Shown here: piece after piece, positions 53,538 through 63,113 of the stretch | How positions within the stretch are numbered: position 1 is the stretch's first letter | Layout of the letters: each line of letters begins with the position of its first letter | Source of the DNA: Verticiella alkaliphila | Lineage (GTDB): Bacteria > Pseudomonadota > Gammaproteobacteria > Burkholderiales > Burkholderiaceae_B | Assembly: GCF_018904615.1 (NCBI RefSeq) | Contig: NZ_JADCNH010000007.1 | Span: forward strand, 62,001 to 126,000 | DNA: 64,000 nucleotides | Direction: 5' to 3' | Notes under the pieces: model-generated | The model's input: only the letters and a program-made list of their open reading frames with translations | Told to the model about the DNA's origin: nothing | Database searches by the model: none | Translations under genes and position numbers: made by a program

Positions 53538-53960
53538 TCAGGCCTCGACGACTTCGACCGACCAGCTCATCTCGGCCGTCTTGCCCAGCATGGCGGAGGC
53601 CGAGCAGTATTTGTCGTGCGAGAGCTGTACCGCGCGCTCGACGGCCGCCTGGGGCAAGCCCTTGCCCGTCACGGTGAAGGCGAAGTGGATCTTGGTGAAG
53701 ACCTTGGGGTCGGTCTCGGCACGCTCGGCTTTCAGCGCCACGCTGCAACCCTGGATGGCATGACGACCCCGTTTCAGGATCAGCACGACGTCATAGGCAG
53801 CGCAGCCGCCGGTACCGGCCAGGAGCAGTTCCATGGGGCGCGGGGCGAGGTTGTTGCCGCCGCCCTCCGGCGCGCCATCCATGACGGCCACGTGGCCACT
53901 GCCCGTCTGTGCCGTGAAGAGCATGCCCTGCGGGCCGCCCCAATTGACTGTGCATTGCAC
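53538..53960 (-). CDS. OsmC-family peroxiredoxin-like protein
   Basis: This 140-residue thiol-dependent peroxidase-like protein of the OsmC/YhfA branch has one conserved Cys in LLAGTGGCAAYDVVLIL and the second in DKYCSASAML. The start is a GTG at 53960 preceded by AAAGGAAAG; the upstream open frame has no other signal. It is convergent with the Bug receptor gene. OsmC proteins detoxify organic hydroperoxides; whether this one does is inferred. Confidence 0.88.
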   Translation of the reverse strand: MQCTVNWGGPQGMLFTAQTGSGHVAVMDGAPEGGGNNLAPRPMELLLAGTGGCAAYDVVLILKRGRHAIQGCSVALKAERAETDPKVFTKIHFAFTVTGKGLPQAAVERAVQLSHDKYCSASAMLGKTAEMSWSVEVVEA

Positions 53961-54294
53961 GATGACTTTCCTTTGTGTTGCGGGGTGTACGGAGAGAGCG
54001 CCAGTATGTGAGAGCCGCGCATGCCCGGTCAAATCGGTTGCCATGGCGCTAGTGCAGTGCAACATGCAAGCAGAGGTTGCGCAGGGGTCGCAGCGGGGGA
54101 AACCCTGAGATTTTTGGGTGAAATTGAAACCAAAAGAAACCAAGCCAGCACGTAGGGGTTAATACCCAGTTCAGCAAGGCATTGATTTCAATGATCTTTT
54201 TTTGGAAAAATTCTGCTCTAGGGTCTGCCCCGGCTTGACGTTGCACTGGATTGGGGTTCTTGCATTGCACAAAGCACTTCCCTATAATTCAGTC
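53961..54294. other. Intergenic region upstream of the small RNA gene
   Basis: No gene is seen in these 334 bases. The centre (about 54105-54225) is notably AT-rich for this genome, with runs such as GATCTTTTTTTGG. It should hold the osmC-family promoter on the left side, and ends with the small RNA promoter on the right. Confidence 0.5.
54260..54288 (+). promoter_or_regulatory. Consensus sigma-70 promoter of the small RNA
   Basis: TTGCAT (54260-54265), an exact 17-base spacer and the perfect -10 hexamer TATAAT (54283-54288) make a very strong housekeeping promoter. No ribosome site or gene follows; a terminator stands about 115 bases downstream. Confidence 0.8.
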
Positions 54295-54411
54295 ATCGGA
54301 TGTCGAAACGCAGCGCGGAACCCGCCACGAATCGACTCCCACCAGTGTCTCCTCCACCCTCCTCCTTTGGTGGATTTAGCCCGAAGCCGCAAGGCCTCGG
54401 GCTTTTTTTTG
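54295..54411 (+). ncRNA. Candidate small RNA with an exposed anti-Shine-Dalgarno loop
   Basis: This predicted transcript of about 117 bases lies between a consensus promoter and an intrinsic terminator. Three hairpins can be drawn. The 5' stem is GTCGA/TCGAC, enclosing GCGG-AAC-CCGC. A middle stem CCACC/GGTGG (54354-54373) has the 10-base loop CTCCTCCTTT. The third is the terminator. The CTCCTCC loop is complementary to ribosome sites (GGAGGAG), as in the CcsR/cuckoo RNAs of other proteobacteria, so it may bind mRNA starts. A short open frame through it has no start signal. Confidence 0.7.
54378..54410 (+). terminator. Rho-independent terminator of the small RNA
   Basis: AGCCCGAAGCC (54378-54388) pairs with GGCCTCGGGCT (54393-54403), one mismatch, 4-base loop, followed directly by eight T. 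It is the best intrinsic terminator in the window. Confidence 0.9.
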
Positions 54412-54509
54412 TCTGTTTTCCGGCCAAAGATGAGGATGTCGCCGCCACGCCGTGGCGGCTCGGGTTCAGATCAGCAATGTGAAAGCGCCGGTTGTCGACG
54501 CCGGTGGCG

Positions 54510-55697
54510 CTAGAGCGCCTGCCCGCAGGCCGCACCCGAGGCCCACGCCCACTGGAAGTTGTAGCCCCCCAGCCAGCCGGTCACATCGACCGTCTCGCCG
54601 ATGAAGTACAGGCCGGGCTGACGCCGGGACTGCATGTCCTGCTGATTGAGTTCACGCGTGTCCACCCCACCCCGCATGACTTCCGCCTTGCGGTAGCCGG
54701 CGGTGCCCGTGGGCACCAGCGACCACGCCTGGAGCGACGCACCCAGCGCGCGCAGTGCCTTGTCGCCCAGATCCGCCAGGCGCTTGCCCGCCAGACCCTG
54801 AGCGGCCAGCCAATGATCGGCCAGGCGTCGCGGCAATAGCCCGGCCAGCACGGTGTCGATCTGCTGGCGTGAGCCGGGTTTGGCCTGCACGAGCGCCTCG
54901 GCCAGGTCCACGCCTGGCGCGAGATCCACCGCGATCGGCTCACCCGGATTCCAGTAGCTGGAGATCTGCAGCACCGCGGGCCCCGAGAGGCCCCGGTGCG
55001 TCACGAGCAGGTCCTCGCGGAACTGTCCAGCGGTCTTGCCCTTGCCCGTCGCGATGTCGACCTCCAACGCCACGCCCGACAGGGCGGACCAGCCGGCCCA
55101 TTGCTGCGCGTCGAAGGTGAGCGGCACGAGCGCCGGGCGCGGCTCGATGATCTTCAGCCCGAACTGGCGTGCCAGCCGCAGACCGAAATCCGTGGCCCCC
55201 AACTGAGGAATGGCCATGCCACCGGTGGCGACGACCACCCGCGCCGCGCGGATGGGCCCGCTGCTGGTGTCCAGCACGTAGCCCTCGCCCTCGGTGCGCA
55301 CGGCCTCGACCGAGCACGGCATGCGCCAGGCCACGCCACCCGCGTCGCACTCCGCACGCAGCATCGCGATGATGGCTTCGCTGGAATCATCGCAGAAGAG
55401 CTGCCCGCGATGCTTTTCGTGCCAGGCGATGCGGTGGCGGCGCACAAGCGCGAGGAAATCCTGCGGTGTGTAGCGCGCAAGCGGCGAGCGGCAGAACTGC
55501 GGATTGGCCGACAGGTACGCGTTGGGCGGCGTCTCGCGATTGGTGAAATTGCACCGCCCGCCTCCCGAGATGCGGATCTTCTCGGCCAGGCGGCTGGCGT
55601 GGTCGATGAGGACGACACGCCGCCCGCGCTGGCCGGCCACGGCCGCGCACATCATGCCGGCTGCGCCGGCGCCGATGACCGCGACGTCGAAGCTCAA
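54510..55697 (-). CDS. YhiN/HI0933-family FAD-dependent oxidoreductase
   Basis: This 395-residue flavoprotein has the N-terminal FAD motif AVIGAGAAGMMCA, the family signature KIRISGGGRCNFTN, the middle ATGGMAIPQLG region and the C-terminal FAD block GLYFIGETVDVTGWLGGYN with WAWASG. The substrate is unknown. The start is a TTG at 55697 that overlaps the decarboxylase stop (TTGA); no ATG or GTG fits the conserved N-terminus, so coupled translation from a TTG is the best reading. Confidence 0.9.
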   Translation of the reverse strand: MSFDVAVIGAGAAGMMCAAVAGQRGRRVVLIDHASRLAEKIRISGGGRCNFTNRETPPNAYLSANPQFCRSPLARYTPQDFLALVRRHRIAWHEKHRGQLFCDDSSEAIIAMLRAECDAGGVAWRMPCSVEAVRTEGEGYVLDTSSGPIRAARVVVATGGMAIPQLGATDFGLRLARQFGLKIIEPRPALVPLTFDAQQWAGWSALSGVALEVDIATGKGKTAGQFREDLLVTHRGLSGPAVLQISSYWNPGEPIAVDLAPGVDLAEALVQAKPGSRQQIDTVLAGLLPRRLADHWLAAQGLAGKRLADLGDKALRALGASLQAWSLVPTGTAGYRKAEVMRGGVDTRELNQQDMQSRRQPGLYFIGETVDVTGWLGGYNFQWAWASGAACGQAL

Positions 55698-57951
55698 TCC
55701 TTCACGCAATCCACGTAGTAGCGCTTCTGGCCCGGCGCCACCGTCTCTTCGACCAGACCGTGGATGTCCGTCTCGAAGCCCGGGAACTGCTCGTTGAAGC
55801 GGCTCGCGAACTGCAGGTACTGCACGATCGTCTTGTTGAAGCGCTCGCCCGGGATGAGCAGCGGGATGCCCGGCGGGTACGGCGTGAGCAGCGCGCTGGT
55901 GATGCGCCCTTCGAGCTGGTCGATCTCCACGCGCTCGATCTCGCGGTGCGCCATCTTGGCAAAGGCGTCCGAGGGCTTCATCGCGGGCTGCATGTCCGAC
56001 AGATACATCTCCGTCGTGAGGCGCGCCACGTCGTTGGCACGATACATGTCGTGCAGGCGCTGGCACAGGTCGCGCAGGCCCCAACGTTCATAGGTGGGCG
56101 CGGACTTGCAGAACTCCGGCAGGATGCGCCACATCGGCTGGTTGCGGTCGTAGTCGTCCTTGAACTGCTGCAAGGCGGCCAGCATCGTGTTCCAGCGGCC
56201 CTTGGTGATGCCGATGGTGAACATGATGAAGAACGAGTAGAGCCCGGTCTTCTCGACGACGACGCCGTGTTCGGCGAGGTACTTGGTGACCACGGCCGCC
56301 GGAATGCCCGTCTCGGCGAACTGACCGGACACGTCCAGGCCCGGCGTGACCACCGTGGACTTGATCGGGTCCAGCATGTTGAAGCCGGGGGCCAGGTCGC
56401 CGAAGCCGTGCCAACGGTCATTGGCCTTCAGAACCCAATCCTCGCGCTTGCCCACGCCCTCGGACGCCAGCTTGTCCGGACCCCAGACCTTGAACCACCA
56501 GTCGTTGTGGCCGAACTCGGCCTCCACCTTGCGCATGGCGCGGCGGAACTCGAGCGCCTCGTGGATGCTCTCTTCGACGAGCGCGGTGCCGCCCGGGGGC
56601 TCCATCATGCCGCGGCCACGTCGCAGGACGCGATGATCGCGTATTGCGGCGAGGTGGACATGTGCATGAGGTAGGCCTCATTGAACATGTAGCGGTCGAG
56701 CTGACGGTTCTCGGATTCCTGCACGAGGATCTGCGAGGCCTGCGACAGCCCGGCCAGCATCTTGTGCGTGGAGTGCGTGGCGAACACCATCGCGTCCTCG
56801 CTGCGCGGACGGTTGCGGCCGATGGCGTGCATGTCCGTGTAGAACTCGTGGAACGCGGCGTGCGGCAGCCAGGCTTCATCGAAGTGCAGCGTGTCGACCG
56901 ACGAGCCCAGCGTCTGCTTGATCATCTCGACGTTGTAGATGACCCCGTCGTACGTGCTCTGCGTGATCGTGAGGATGCGCGGCTTCTTGTTCAGCGCCTC
57001 GCGCGCGAACGGGTTGGCCTCGATCTTCTTCTGGATGGTGTCCGGGTGGAACTCCGACAGCGGGATCGGGCCGATGATGCCCAGGTTGTTGCGCGTGGGC
57101 TGCAGGAACACCGGGATCGCGCCCGTCATGGTGATCGCGTGCAGGATCGACTTGTGGCAGTTGCGGTCCACCACGACCACGTCGCCGGGCGCCACGTTGG
57201 CGTGCCAGACGATCTTGTTGGAGGTGGACGTGCCGTTGGTCACGAAGTAGCAGTGATCGGCATTGAAGATGCGCGCGGCGTTGAGTTCGGACTGCGCCAC
57301 CGGGCCCGTGTGGTCCAGCAATTGACCGAGTTCGTCCACGGCGTTGCACACGTCGGCGCGCAGCATGTTCTCGCCGAAGAACTGGTGGAACATCTGGCCC
57401 ACGGGGCTCTTCAGGAAGGCGACGCCGCCCGAGTGCCCCGGGCAGTGCCAGGAGTACGACCCGTCCTGGGCGTACTTGAGCAGCTCGCGAAAGAACGGCG
57501 GCGCCAGCCCATCGAGGTAGCTGCGGGCTTCGCGGATGATGTGCCGGGCCACGAACTCGGGCGTGTCCTCGAACATGTGGATGAAGCCGTGCAGCTCGCG
57601 CAGGATGTCGTTCGGGATGTGCTGCGAGGTGCGCGTCTCGCCATACAGATAGATCGGGATGTCGGCATTGCGAAAGCGCAGCTCGCCGATGAAGGCGCGC
57701 AGGTTCTTGATCGCGTTGGCCACGTCCTCGGGCGAATCGACGTCGAACTCTTCGTCGTCGATCGACAGGATGAAGGCGCTCGCCCGGCTCTGCTGCTGGG
57801 CGAAGGAGCTCAGATCGCCATAGCTCGTGACGCCCAGCACTTCGACGCCCTCGGCCTCGATGGCCGACGCAAGCGCGCGGATGCCGAGCCCGGAAGCGTT
57901 CTCGGAGCGGAAATCTTCATCGATGATGACGATGGGGAAGCGGAATTTCAT
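55694..57951 (-). CDS. Arginine/lysine/ornithine decarboxylase (PLP, fold I), frameshifted
   Basis: This enzyme of about 750 residues decarboxylates a basic amino acid, consuming protons or feeding polyamine synthesis. The wing domain (FRFPIVIIDEDFRSENASGL), the PLP site with TNGTSTSNKIVWHANVAPGD and the Schiff-base Lys in HSTHKMLAGLSQAS, and the C-terminal domain (GPDKLASEGVGKREDWVL onward) are all present. The frame breaks at about 56609 after SCDVAAA: one missing base (GGC for GGCC) separates the first 448 from the last 304 residues. Length and sequence fit AdiA-like arginine decarboxylases best. The ATG at 57951 follows AGGTGGA. Confidence 0.9.
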
Positions 57952-58122
57952 GGCGTCCACCTGGGGAGACGAAAGTGCAGGATCCGGGCGCGGCGCCGGG
58001 TCGTGGACGGCGCGCGGGCCGCCGGGGGGCGATGCAAACCGGCGAGTGTAACGCTGCTGGCCCGTCGAGCCGATGACAGCGCCCGCTCGCGTTGCACGAA
58101 TGCCGCGCCGGCCCCGGCTCGC

Positions 58123-58686
58123 TCAAGTGCGCGGCAGTGTCACGCCGCGCTGGCCCTGGTACTTGCCGCCGCGGTCGCGGTAGGAGGTCTCGCAGACCTG
58201 GTCACCACCCAGGAACAGCATCTGGGCGCAGCCTTCGCCCGCGTAGATCTTGGCGGGCAGCGGGGTGGTGTTGGAGAATTCCAGCGTGACGTGGCCTTCC
58301 CACTCGGGCTCGAGCGGGGTCACGTTCACGATGATGCCGCAGCGCGCATAGGTGCTCTTGCCGAGGCAGATGGTGAGCACGTCGCGCGGAATGCGGAAGT
58401 ACTCCACCGTGCGCGCAAGGGCGAACGAATTCGGCGGGATGATGCAGACATCACCCTTGAAATCCACGAAGGATTTCTCGTCGAACGCCTTCGGGTCGAC
58501 GATGGTGGAGTTGATGTTGGTGAAGATCTTGAATTCGTCGGCGCAGCGCACGTCGTAGCCATAGCTGCTGGTGCCATAGCTCACGATGCGTCGCCCATCG
58601 ACCTCACGCACCTGCTCGGCAGCAAAGGGTTCGATCATGCCCGACTGGGCCGCGGTGCGGATCCAGCGGTCGCTTTTGATGCTCAT
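58123..58686 (-). CDS. dcd: dCTP deaminase
   Basis: Dcd (187 residues) deaminates dCTP to dUTP for thymidylate synthesis. The conserved start [35 protein letters not shown], the catalytic Glu-containing [20 protein letters not shown] and [10 protein letters not shown] are all present. It is a single gene, 172 bases downstream of the decarboxylase start on the same strand. Confidence 0.96.
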   Translation of the reverse strand: MSIKSDRWIRTAAQSGMIEPFAAEQVREVDGRRIVSYGTSSYGYDVRCADEFKIFTNINSTIVDPKAFDEKSFVDFKGDVCIIPPNSFALARTVEYFRIPRDVLTICLGKSTYARCGIIVNVTPLEPEWEGHVTLEFSNTTPLPAKIYAGEGCAQMLFLGGDQVCETSYRDRGGKYQGQRGVTLPRT

Positions 58687-58723
58687 GGGCTAACCTGAAA
58701 AGTCGTGGTGGTTCTAGGCCGAA

Positions 58724-59485
58724 TTATGAAGGGAAATGCGCGCCGGGGGGCGGCGTGCGCGCGACGGCCAGGGCATGGACAGGATCCGCACCCGCTTCGC
58801 GCAGGGCGCGCGCGGCCGCCTCGAACGTGCTGCCGGTGGTCATGACGTCGTCCACGATGGCCACGGGCTGTCCGGCGAGCCCGCGCGTGGCCTGAAAGCG
58901 CCCACGATCGCGGGCGAGCCGATCGGCGCGAGCCAGCGCGTGCTGCCGCCGGCCGTCCTCCTGCACGGGCACGAGAAGCCCGGTCATCACGGGCAGGTCG
59001 AGGTACTCGCCCAGGCTGCGCGCGATTTCCCGGGCGGGATTGAAACCCCGGGCCTGCAGGCGCGCGCGCGAGCCGGGCACCGGCACGAGCCAGGTATCGG
59101 GCGGCAGACCGTCTGCATCGCGGGCCACCGCATCGGCCAGGAGCTCGCCCAAGGCCAGGGCCGGCCCGGGACGCCGGGACTGCTTGGCGCGGCGCACGAG
59201 CGCATTCAGCGGCGGCGCGTAATCCGCGGCCACGATGACCGCATCATAGGCGGCCACGCGCACGAGGCAGTCGGCACACCCCTGCCCCGGCTGCAGGCGC
59301 ACCGCACACCAGCGGCAGCGCGCCACCGCGGCTGCCCGTCTGCCCCCCAAGCCGAGCGCGTCGTGGCGGCAGCCCGGGCATAATGCGCCCGCACGTGCCG
59401 CGCCGCCGCACAACGGGCAATCGCTCGGCAGGATGGCGCGCACCCCCGCCAGGGCTTGCCGCCACCACGGTACCGCTGCGTGCAT
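58724..59485 (-). CDS. comF: ComF-family phosphoribosyltransferase-like protein
   Basis: This 253-residue protein has two N-terminal zinc-finger-like cysteine groups (DCPLCGG with LCPGC, and CRWCAVR with CADC) and a C-terminal PRTase domain (VAIVDDVMTTGSTFEAAARA is the PRPP loop). ComF/GntX relatives take part in DNA uptake and, in some species, oxidised carbon use. The start at 59485 has GGGAG upstream. It is divergent from the BioC-like gene. Confidence 0.92.
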   Translation of the reverse strand: MHAAVPWWRQALAGVRAILPSDCPLCGGAARAGALCPGCRHDALGLGGRRAAAVARCRWCAVRLQPGQGCADCLVRVAAYDAVIVAADYAPPLNALVRRAKQSRRPGPALALGELLADAVARDADGLPPDTWLVPVPGSRARLQARGFNPAREIARSLGEYLDLPVMTGLLVPVQEDGRRQHALARADRLARDRGRFQATRGLAGQPVAIVDDVMTTGSTFEAAARALREAGADPVHALAVARTPPPGAHFPS

Positions 59486-59579
59486 GATCTCTCCCGGGCT
59501 TGCGCCACACGCCGGCTCGCCTGCGCGTTTGGCGTACTCTCTCACTTTAGGCCACGCACGCGGCCCGTCACGCACCACC

Positions 59580-60503
59580 ATGTCAGATTCCACGCACCCC
59601 GACCTGCCCATCGATCCGCACCACGTGGCGCGCCAATTTGCCCGCCGCGGGGATCTGGGCGACGCCGCCTTCCTCTATGCGGAGATCGACACCCGCATGC
59701 GCGAGCGCCTGCGCTACATCCGCCTCGAACCCGCCCGCGTGCTGGATGCCGGCTGCGCCGTGGCGGCCGGCCGCGACGGCCTCGCCGAGCGCTTCCCGGC
59801 AGCGAGCTACGTGGGCATCGACCACTGTGCGGCCCTGATCGCCCAGGCCGAGGCCCGGCACGCCGGGCCTGGCGGGGTGCGCGGGCTGCTGCAGCGCCTG
59901 CGCCCCGGCGGGGCCGCCGCACCGGAGTTCCATGTCGCGGATCTCGCAGCGACGGGCCTCGCCCCGGAATCGGTTCAGCTGGTCTGGTCCAACCTCGCCC
60001 TGCACTGGCACCCCACGCCTCACGCCGTGCTGGGTGAATGGCGCCGCGTGCTCGCCGTGGGCGGACTGGCGATGTTCTCCTGTCTGGGCCCCGCCACCCT
60101 GCGCGAGGTGCGCGCGGCGGTGGAGGCCGCCGGTCTGCAGACCCAGACGTTGCCCTTCGTGGACATGCACGACTTCGGCGACATCCTCATCGAGAGCGGC
60201 TTCGACGATCCGGTCATGGACCAGGAGACGCTCACCCTCACCTACTCCACGCCCGAGCGGCTGCTGGCCGATGTGCGCGCGCTGGGCGGCAATCCGGCGC
60301 GCGGGCGCCGTGCCGGCCTGGCCGGGCGCGCGTTCCGTGACCGGCTGCACGCGGCCCTGGAAGCCCAGCGCCAGCCGGACGGCCTGCTGCATCTCACGCT
60401 CGAAGTGGCCTATGGCCACGCCTGGCGCGCCGCCTCCCGCCAGGCACAGCCCGGCGAGACCCGGATCTCGGTGAGCGCCATCGGCCGCGGCCCACGCCCG
60501 TGA
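59580..60503 (+). CDS. BioC-like SAM-dependent methyltransferase
   Basis: This 307-residue class I methyltransferase has motif I VLDAGCAVAAGRDGLAERFP and the acidic VGIDHCA turn. The block QLVWSNLALHWHPTP is the hallmark of BioC (malonyl-ACP O-methyltransferase) and of the NDUFAF5-like complex I factors. About 55 residues of leader precede the core (PHHVARQFARRGDLGDAAFL). It could start biotin synthesis by masking malonyl-ACP; no other bio gene is here, so the assignment to BioC stays open. Confidence 0.82.
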   Translation: MSDSTHPDLPIDPHHVARQFARRGDLGDAAFLYAEIDTRMRERLRYIRLEPARVLDAGCAVAAGRDGLAERFPAASYVGIDHCAALIAQAEARHAGPGGVRGLLQRLRPGGAAAPEFHVADLAATGLAPESVQLVWSNLALHWHPTPHAVLGEWRRVLAVGGLAMFSCLGPATLREVRAAVEAAGLQTQTLPFVDMHDFGDILIESGFDDPVMDQETLTLTYSTPERLLADVRALGGNPARGRRAGLAGRAFRDRLHAALEAQRQPDGLLHLTLEVAYGHAWRAASRQAQPGETRISVSAIGRGPRP

Positions 60504-60633
60504 GCGCGCCGCAGGGGGCGCGGTGTAGAATGGTCGATTGCGCGCGATCCAATCCCGTGCTTTCGATCTGATTTGCCGTCCGCCTTTGATTGGAGTCTCT
60601 CAACTCGAGCGACAGGCTGCCGCTGGAGTTGCC

Positions 60634-63108
60634 GTGACCACTGATACCACCTTTGCGAGCCTCGGGCTCGCCCCTGCGCTGCTGCGCGCCGTCACCGAGA
60701 CGGGCTACACCACCCCCACCCCGATTCAGCTGCAGGCCATCCCGCTCGTGCTGCAAGGCGGCGATCTGCTCGCCGCGGCCCAGACGGGGACGGGCAAGAC
60801 AGCCGGCTTCACGCTGCCGATCCTGCACCGCCTGCAAGAGACTGCCCCGGCCCAGCGCCGCGCCGGCCGCCCGCGCTGCCTCATCCTCACCCCGACGCGC
60901 GAACTCGCCGCGCAGGTCGAGGAATCGGTCAAGACCTACGGCAAGCACCTGCCGCTCACCTCGCTCGTGATGTTCGGCGGGGTGAACATCAACCCGCAGA
61001 TCACCGCGCTCAAGAAGCCCGTGGACATCCTGGTGGCCACGCCGGGGCGCCTCCTGGATCACGCCGGGCAGCGCACGATCGATCTGTCCGGCATCGAGAT
61101 CCTGGTGCTGGACGAAGCCGACCGCATGCTGGACATGGGCTTCATCCATGACATCCGCCGCGTGCTCGCGCTCCTGCCCAAGGTGCGTCAGACCCTGCTC
61201 TTCTCGGCCACCTTCTCCGACGAGATCCGCACGCTGGCCAAGGGCATCCTGCGCGACCCGGGCGAAGTGTCCGTCGCGCGCCGCAACACCGCCTCCGAAC
61301 TCGTCGCGCAAAGCGTGCACCTGGTGCCGCAGAGCCACAAGCGTGACGCGCTCTCGCATCTGATCCGCAGCAACGACTGGCAGCAGGTCCTCGTCTTCAC
61401 GCGCACCAAGCATGGCGCCAACCGCCTGGCCGAGAAGCTCGTGAAGGACGGCATCGGTGCGGCGGCCATCCACGGCAACAAGAGTCAATCTGCGCGCACC
61501 AAGGCCCTTGCGGGCTTCAAGGACGGCAGCGTATCCGTGCTCGTGGCCACGGACATCGCCGCGCGCGGCCTGGACATCGACCAGCTGCCGCAAGTGGTGA
61601 ACTTCGAGCTGCCGAACGTGCCGGAAGACTACGTGCACCGCATCGGCCGCACGGGCCGCGCAGGCAGCCCGGGCGCCGCCGTGTCGCTGGTCGATCACGA
61701 AGAGGTCAAGCTGCTGTCGGCGATCGAAAAGCTCATCAAGCGCCCCATCGACATCGGGCTGGCGAGCTATCTCATGGTGCTCGAGGGCTTGTGGCTGCGT
61801 ACCAAGAAGCCTGTCTATCGCGACCTCTACCATTACTGGCTGAAGATCTTCGCGGTGAACTTCGCCATGGGCGTCGTCTCAGGCATCGTGATGGCCTACC
61901 AGTTCGGCACCAACTGGAGCTACTTCTCGGACTTCGCCGGGGGCATCACGGGCCCGCTGCTCGCCTACGAGGTGCTGACGGCCTTCTTCCTGGAGGCGGG
62001 ATTCCTCGGCGTGATGCTGTTCGGCTGGAATCGTGTCGGGCCCGGCCTGCACTTCCTGTCGACCTGCATGGTGGCGCTCGGTACCCTCATTTCATCGACC
62101 TGGATCCTGGCGTCCAACAGCTGGATGCAGACACCCGCCGGGCACGAGATCATCGACGGGCGCGCCGTGCCGGTGGACTGGTTCGCCGTCATCTTCAACC
62201 CCTCGTTTCCCTACCGGCTGTCGCACATGGTCGTGGCCGCGTTTCTTGCCACCGCGCTGCTCGTCGCGGGCTCGGCCGCCTGGCACCTGCGCAGGCGCCA
62301 CGCGACGCCTGCCGTGCGCAAGATGTTCGCCATGGCGCTGGGCATGATCCTGCTGCTGGCCCCGCTGCAGGCGGTGATCGGCGACTTCCACGGACTGAAC
62401 ACCCTTGAACACCAGCCCGCCAAGATCGCGGCGATCGAGGGGCATTGGGAGAACACGGCGGGCAAGGCCGTGCCGCTCACCCTCTTTGGCTGGCCCGACA
62501 TGGCACGTGAGGAGACGCGCTTTGCCGTGGCCGTGCCGCACCTGGGCAGTCTCATCCTCACGCATACCTGGGATGGCCACATCCCGGCACTGAAGGATTT
62601 CGCGCCGGAAGACCGCCCCAACGCCACCGTCGTGTTCTGGTCGTTCCGGACTATGGTGGGGCTCGGGCTGCTCATGATCGCGCTGGGCGCCTGGGGCCTG
62701 TGGTCACGCTGGCGCGGCCGCCTCTATACCTCCCCTGGCCTGCAGCGCTTTGCCGTGGCGATGGGCCCGGCGGGTCTCATCGCCATCCTCGCCGGCTGGT
62801 ATACCACCGAGATCGGCCGCCAACCCTGGGTGGTGTATGGCCTCATGCGCACGGCCGACGCCGTCTCCCCGCACGGGGCGACGGAACTCGGCGTCTCGCT
62901 GGCCCTCTTCGTCGCGGTCTACCTGGTGGTCTTCGGTGCCGGCACGGCATACGTGCTCCGCCTCATCGCCAAAGGCCCGGTCGCGCACGAACCCCCACTT
63001 CGCGGGGGCCCAGGGCAGGAACGTCACCCGATGCGCCCCCTGTCGGCGGCCAGCACCGGCGAAGGCGAGCCGCGCGCCGGCCACTCTCATCCAACCCGTC
63101 AGGAGTAA
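60634..63108 (+). CDS. Chimeric RhlE-type DEAD-box helicase / CioA (CydA) oxidase subunit fusion
   Basis: This single 824-residue frame joins two unrelated proteins. Residues 1 to about 372 are an RhlE helicase: the Q motif, [12 protein letters not shown] (LDEADRMLD), SATF, and [10 protein letters not shown], ending at IEKLIKRPI without the basic C-terminal tail. From about 374 it is a cyanide-insensitive cytochrome bd subunit I ([20 protein letters not shown] onward), lacking its first 25-30 residues, first helix and the heme b595 His. The join is at about 61744-61755. The GTG at 60634 has GGAG upstream. cioB follows by 5 bases. Either a deletion or an assembly collapse made it. Confidence 0.88.
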   Translation: MTTDTTFASLGLAPALLRAVTETGYTTPTPIQLQAIPLVLQGGDLLAAAQTGTGKTAGFTLPILHRLQETAPAQRRAGRPRCLILTPTRELAAQVEESVKTYGKHLPLTSLVMFGGVNINPQITALKKPVDILVATPGRLLDHAGQRTIDLSGIEILVLDEADRMLDMGFIHDIRRVLALLPKVRQTLLFSATFSDEIRTLAKGILRDPGEVSVARRNTASELVAQSVHLVPQSHKRDALSHLIRSNDWQQVLVFTRTKHGANRLAEKLVKDGIGAAAIHGNKSQSARTKALAGFKDGSVSVLVATDIAARGLDIDQLPQVVNFELPNVPEDYVHRIGRTGRAGSPGAAVSLVDHEEVKLLSAIEKLIKRPIDIGLASYLMVLEGLWLRTKKPVYRDLYHYWLKIFAVNFAMGVVSGIVMAYQFGTNWSYFSDFAGGITGPLLAYEVLTAFFLEAGFLGVMLFGWNRVGPGLHFLSTCMVALGTLISSTWILASNSWMQTPAGHEIIDGRAVPVDWFAVIFNPSFPYRLSHMVVAAFLATALLVAGSAAWHLRRRHATPAVRKMFAMALGMILLLAPLQAVIGDFHGLNTLEHQPAKIAAIEGHWENTAGKAVPLTLFGWPDMAREETRFAVAVPHLGSLILTHTWDGHIPALKDFAPEDRPNATVVFWSFRTMVGLGLLMIALGAWGLWSRWRGRLYTSPGLQRFAVAMGPAGLIAILAGWYTTEIGRQPWVVYGLMRTADAVSPHGATELGVSLALFVAVYLVVFGAGTAYVLRLIAKGPVAHEPPLRGGPGQERHPMRPLSAASTGEGEPRAGHSHPTRQE

Positions 63109-63113
63109 GGACG

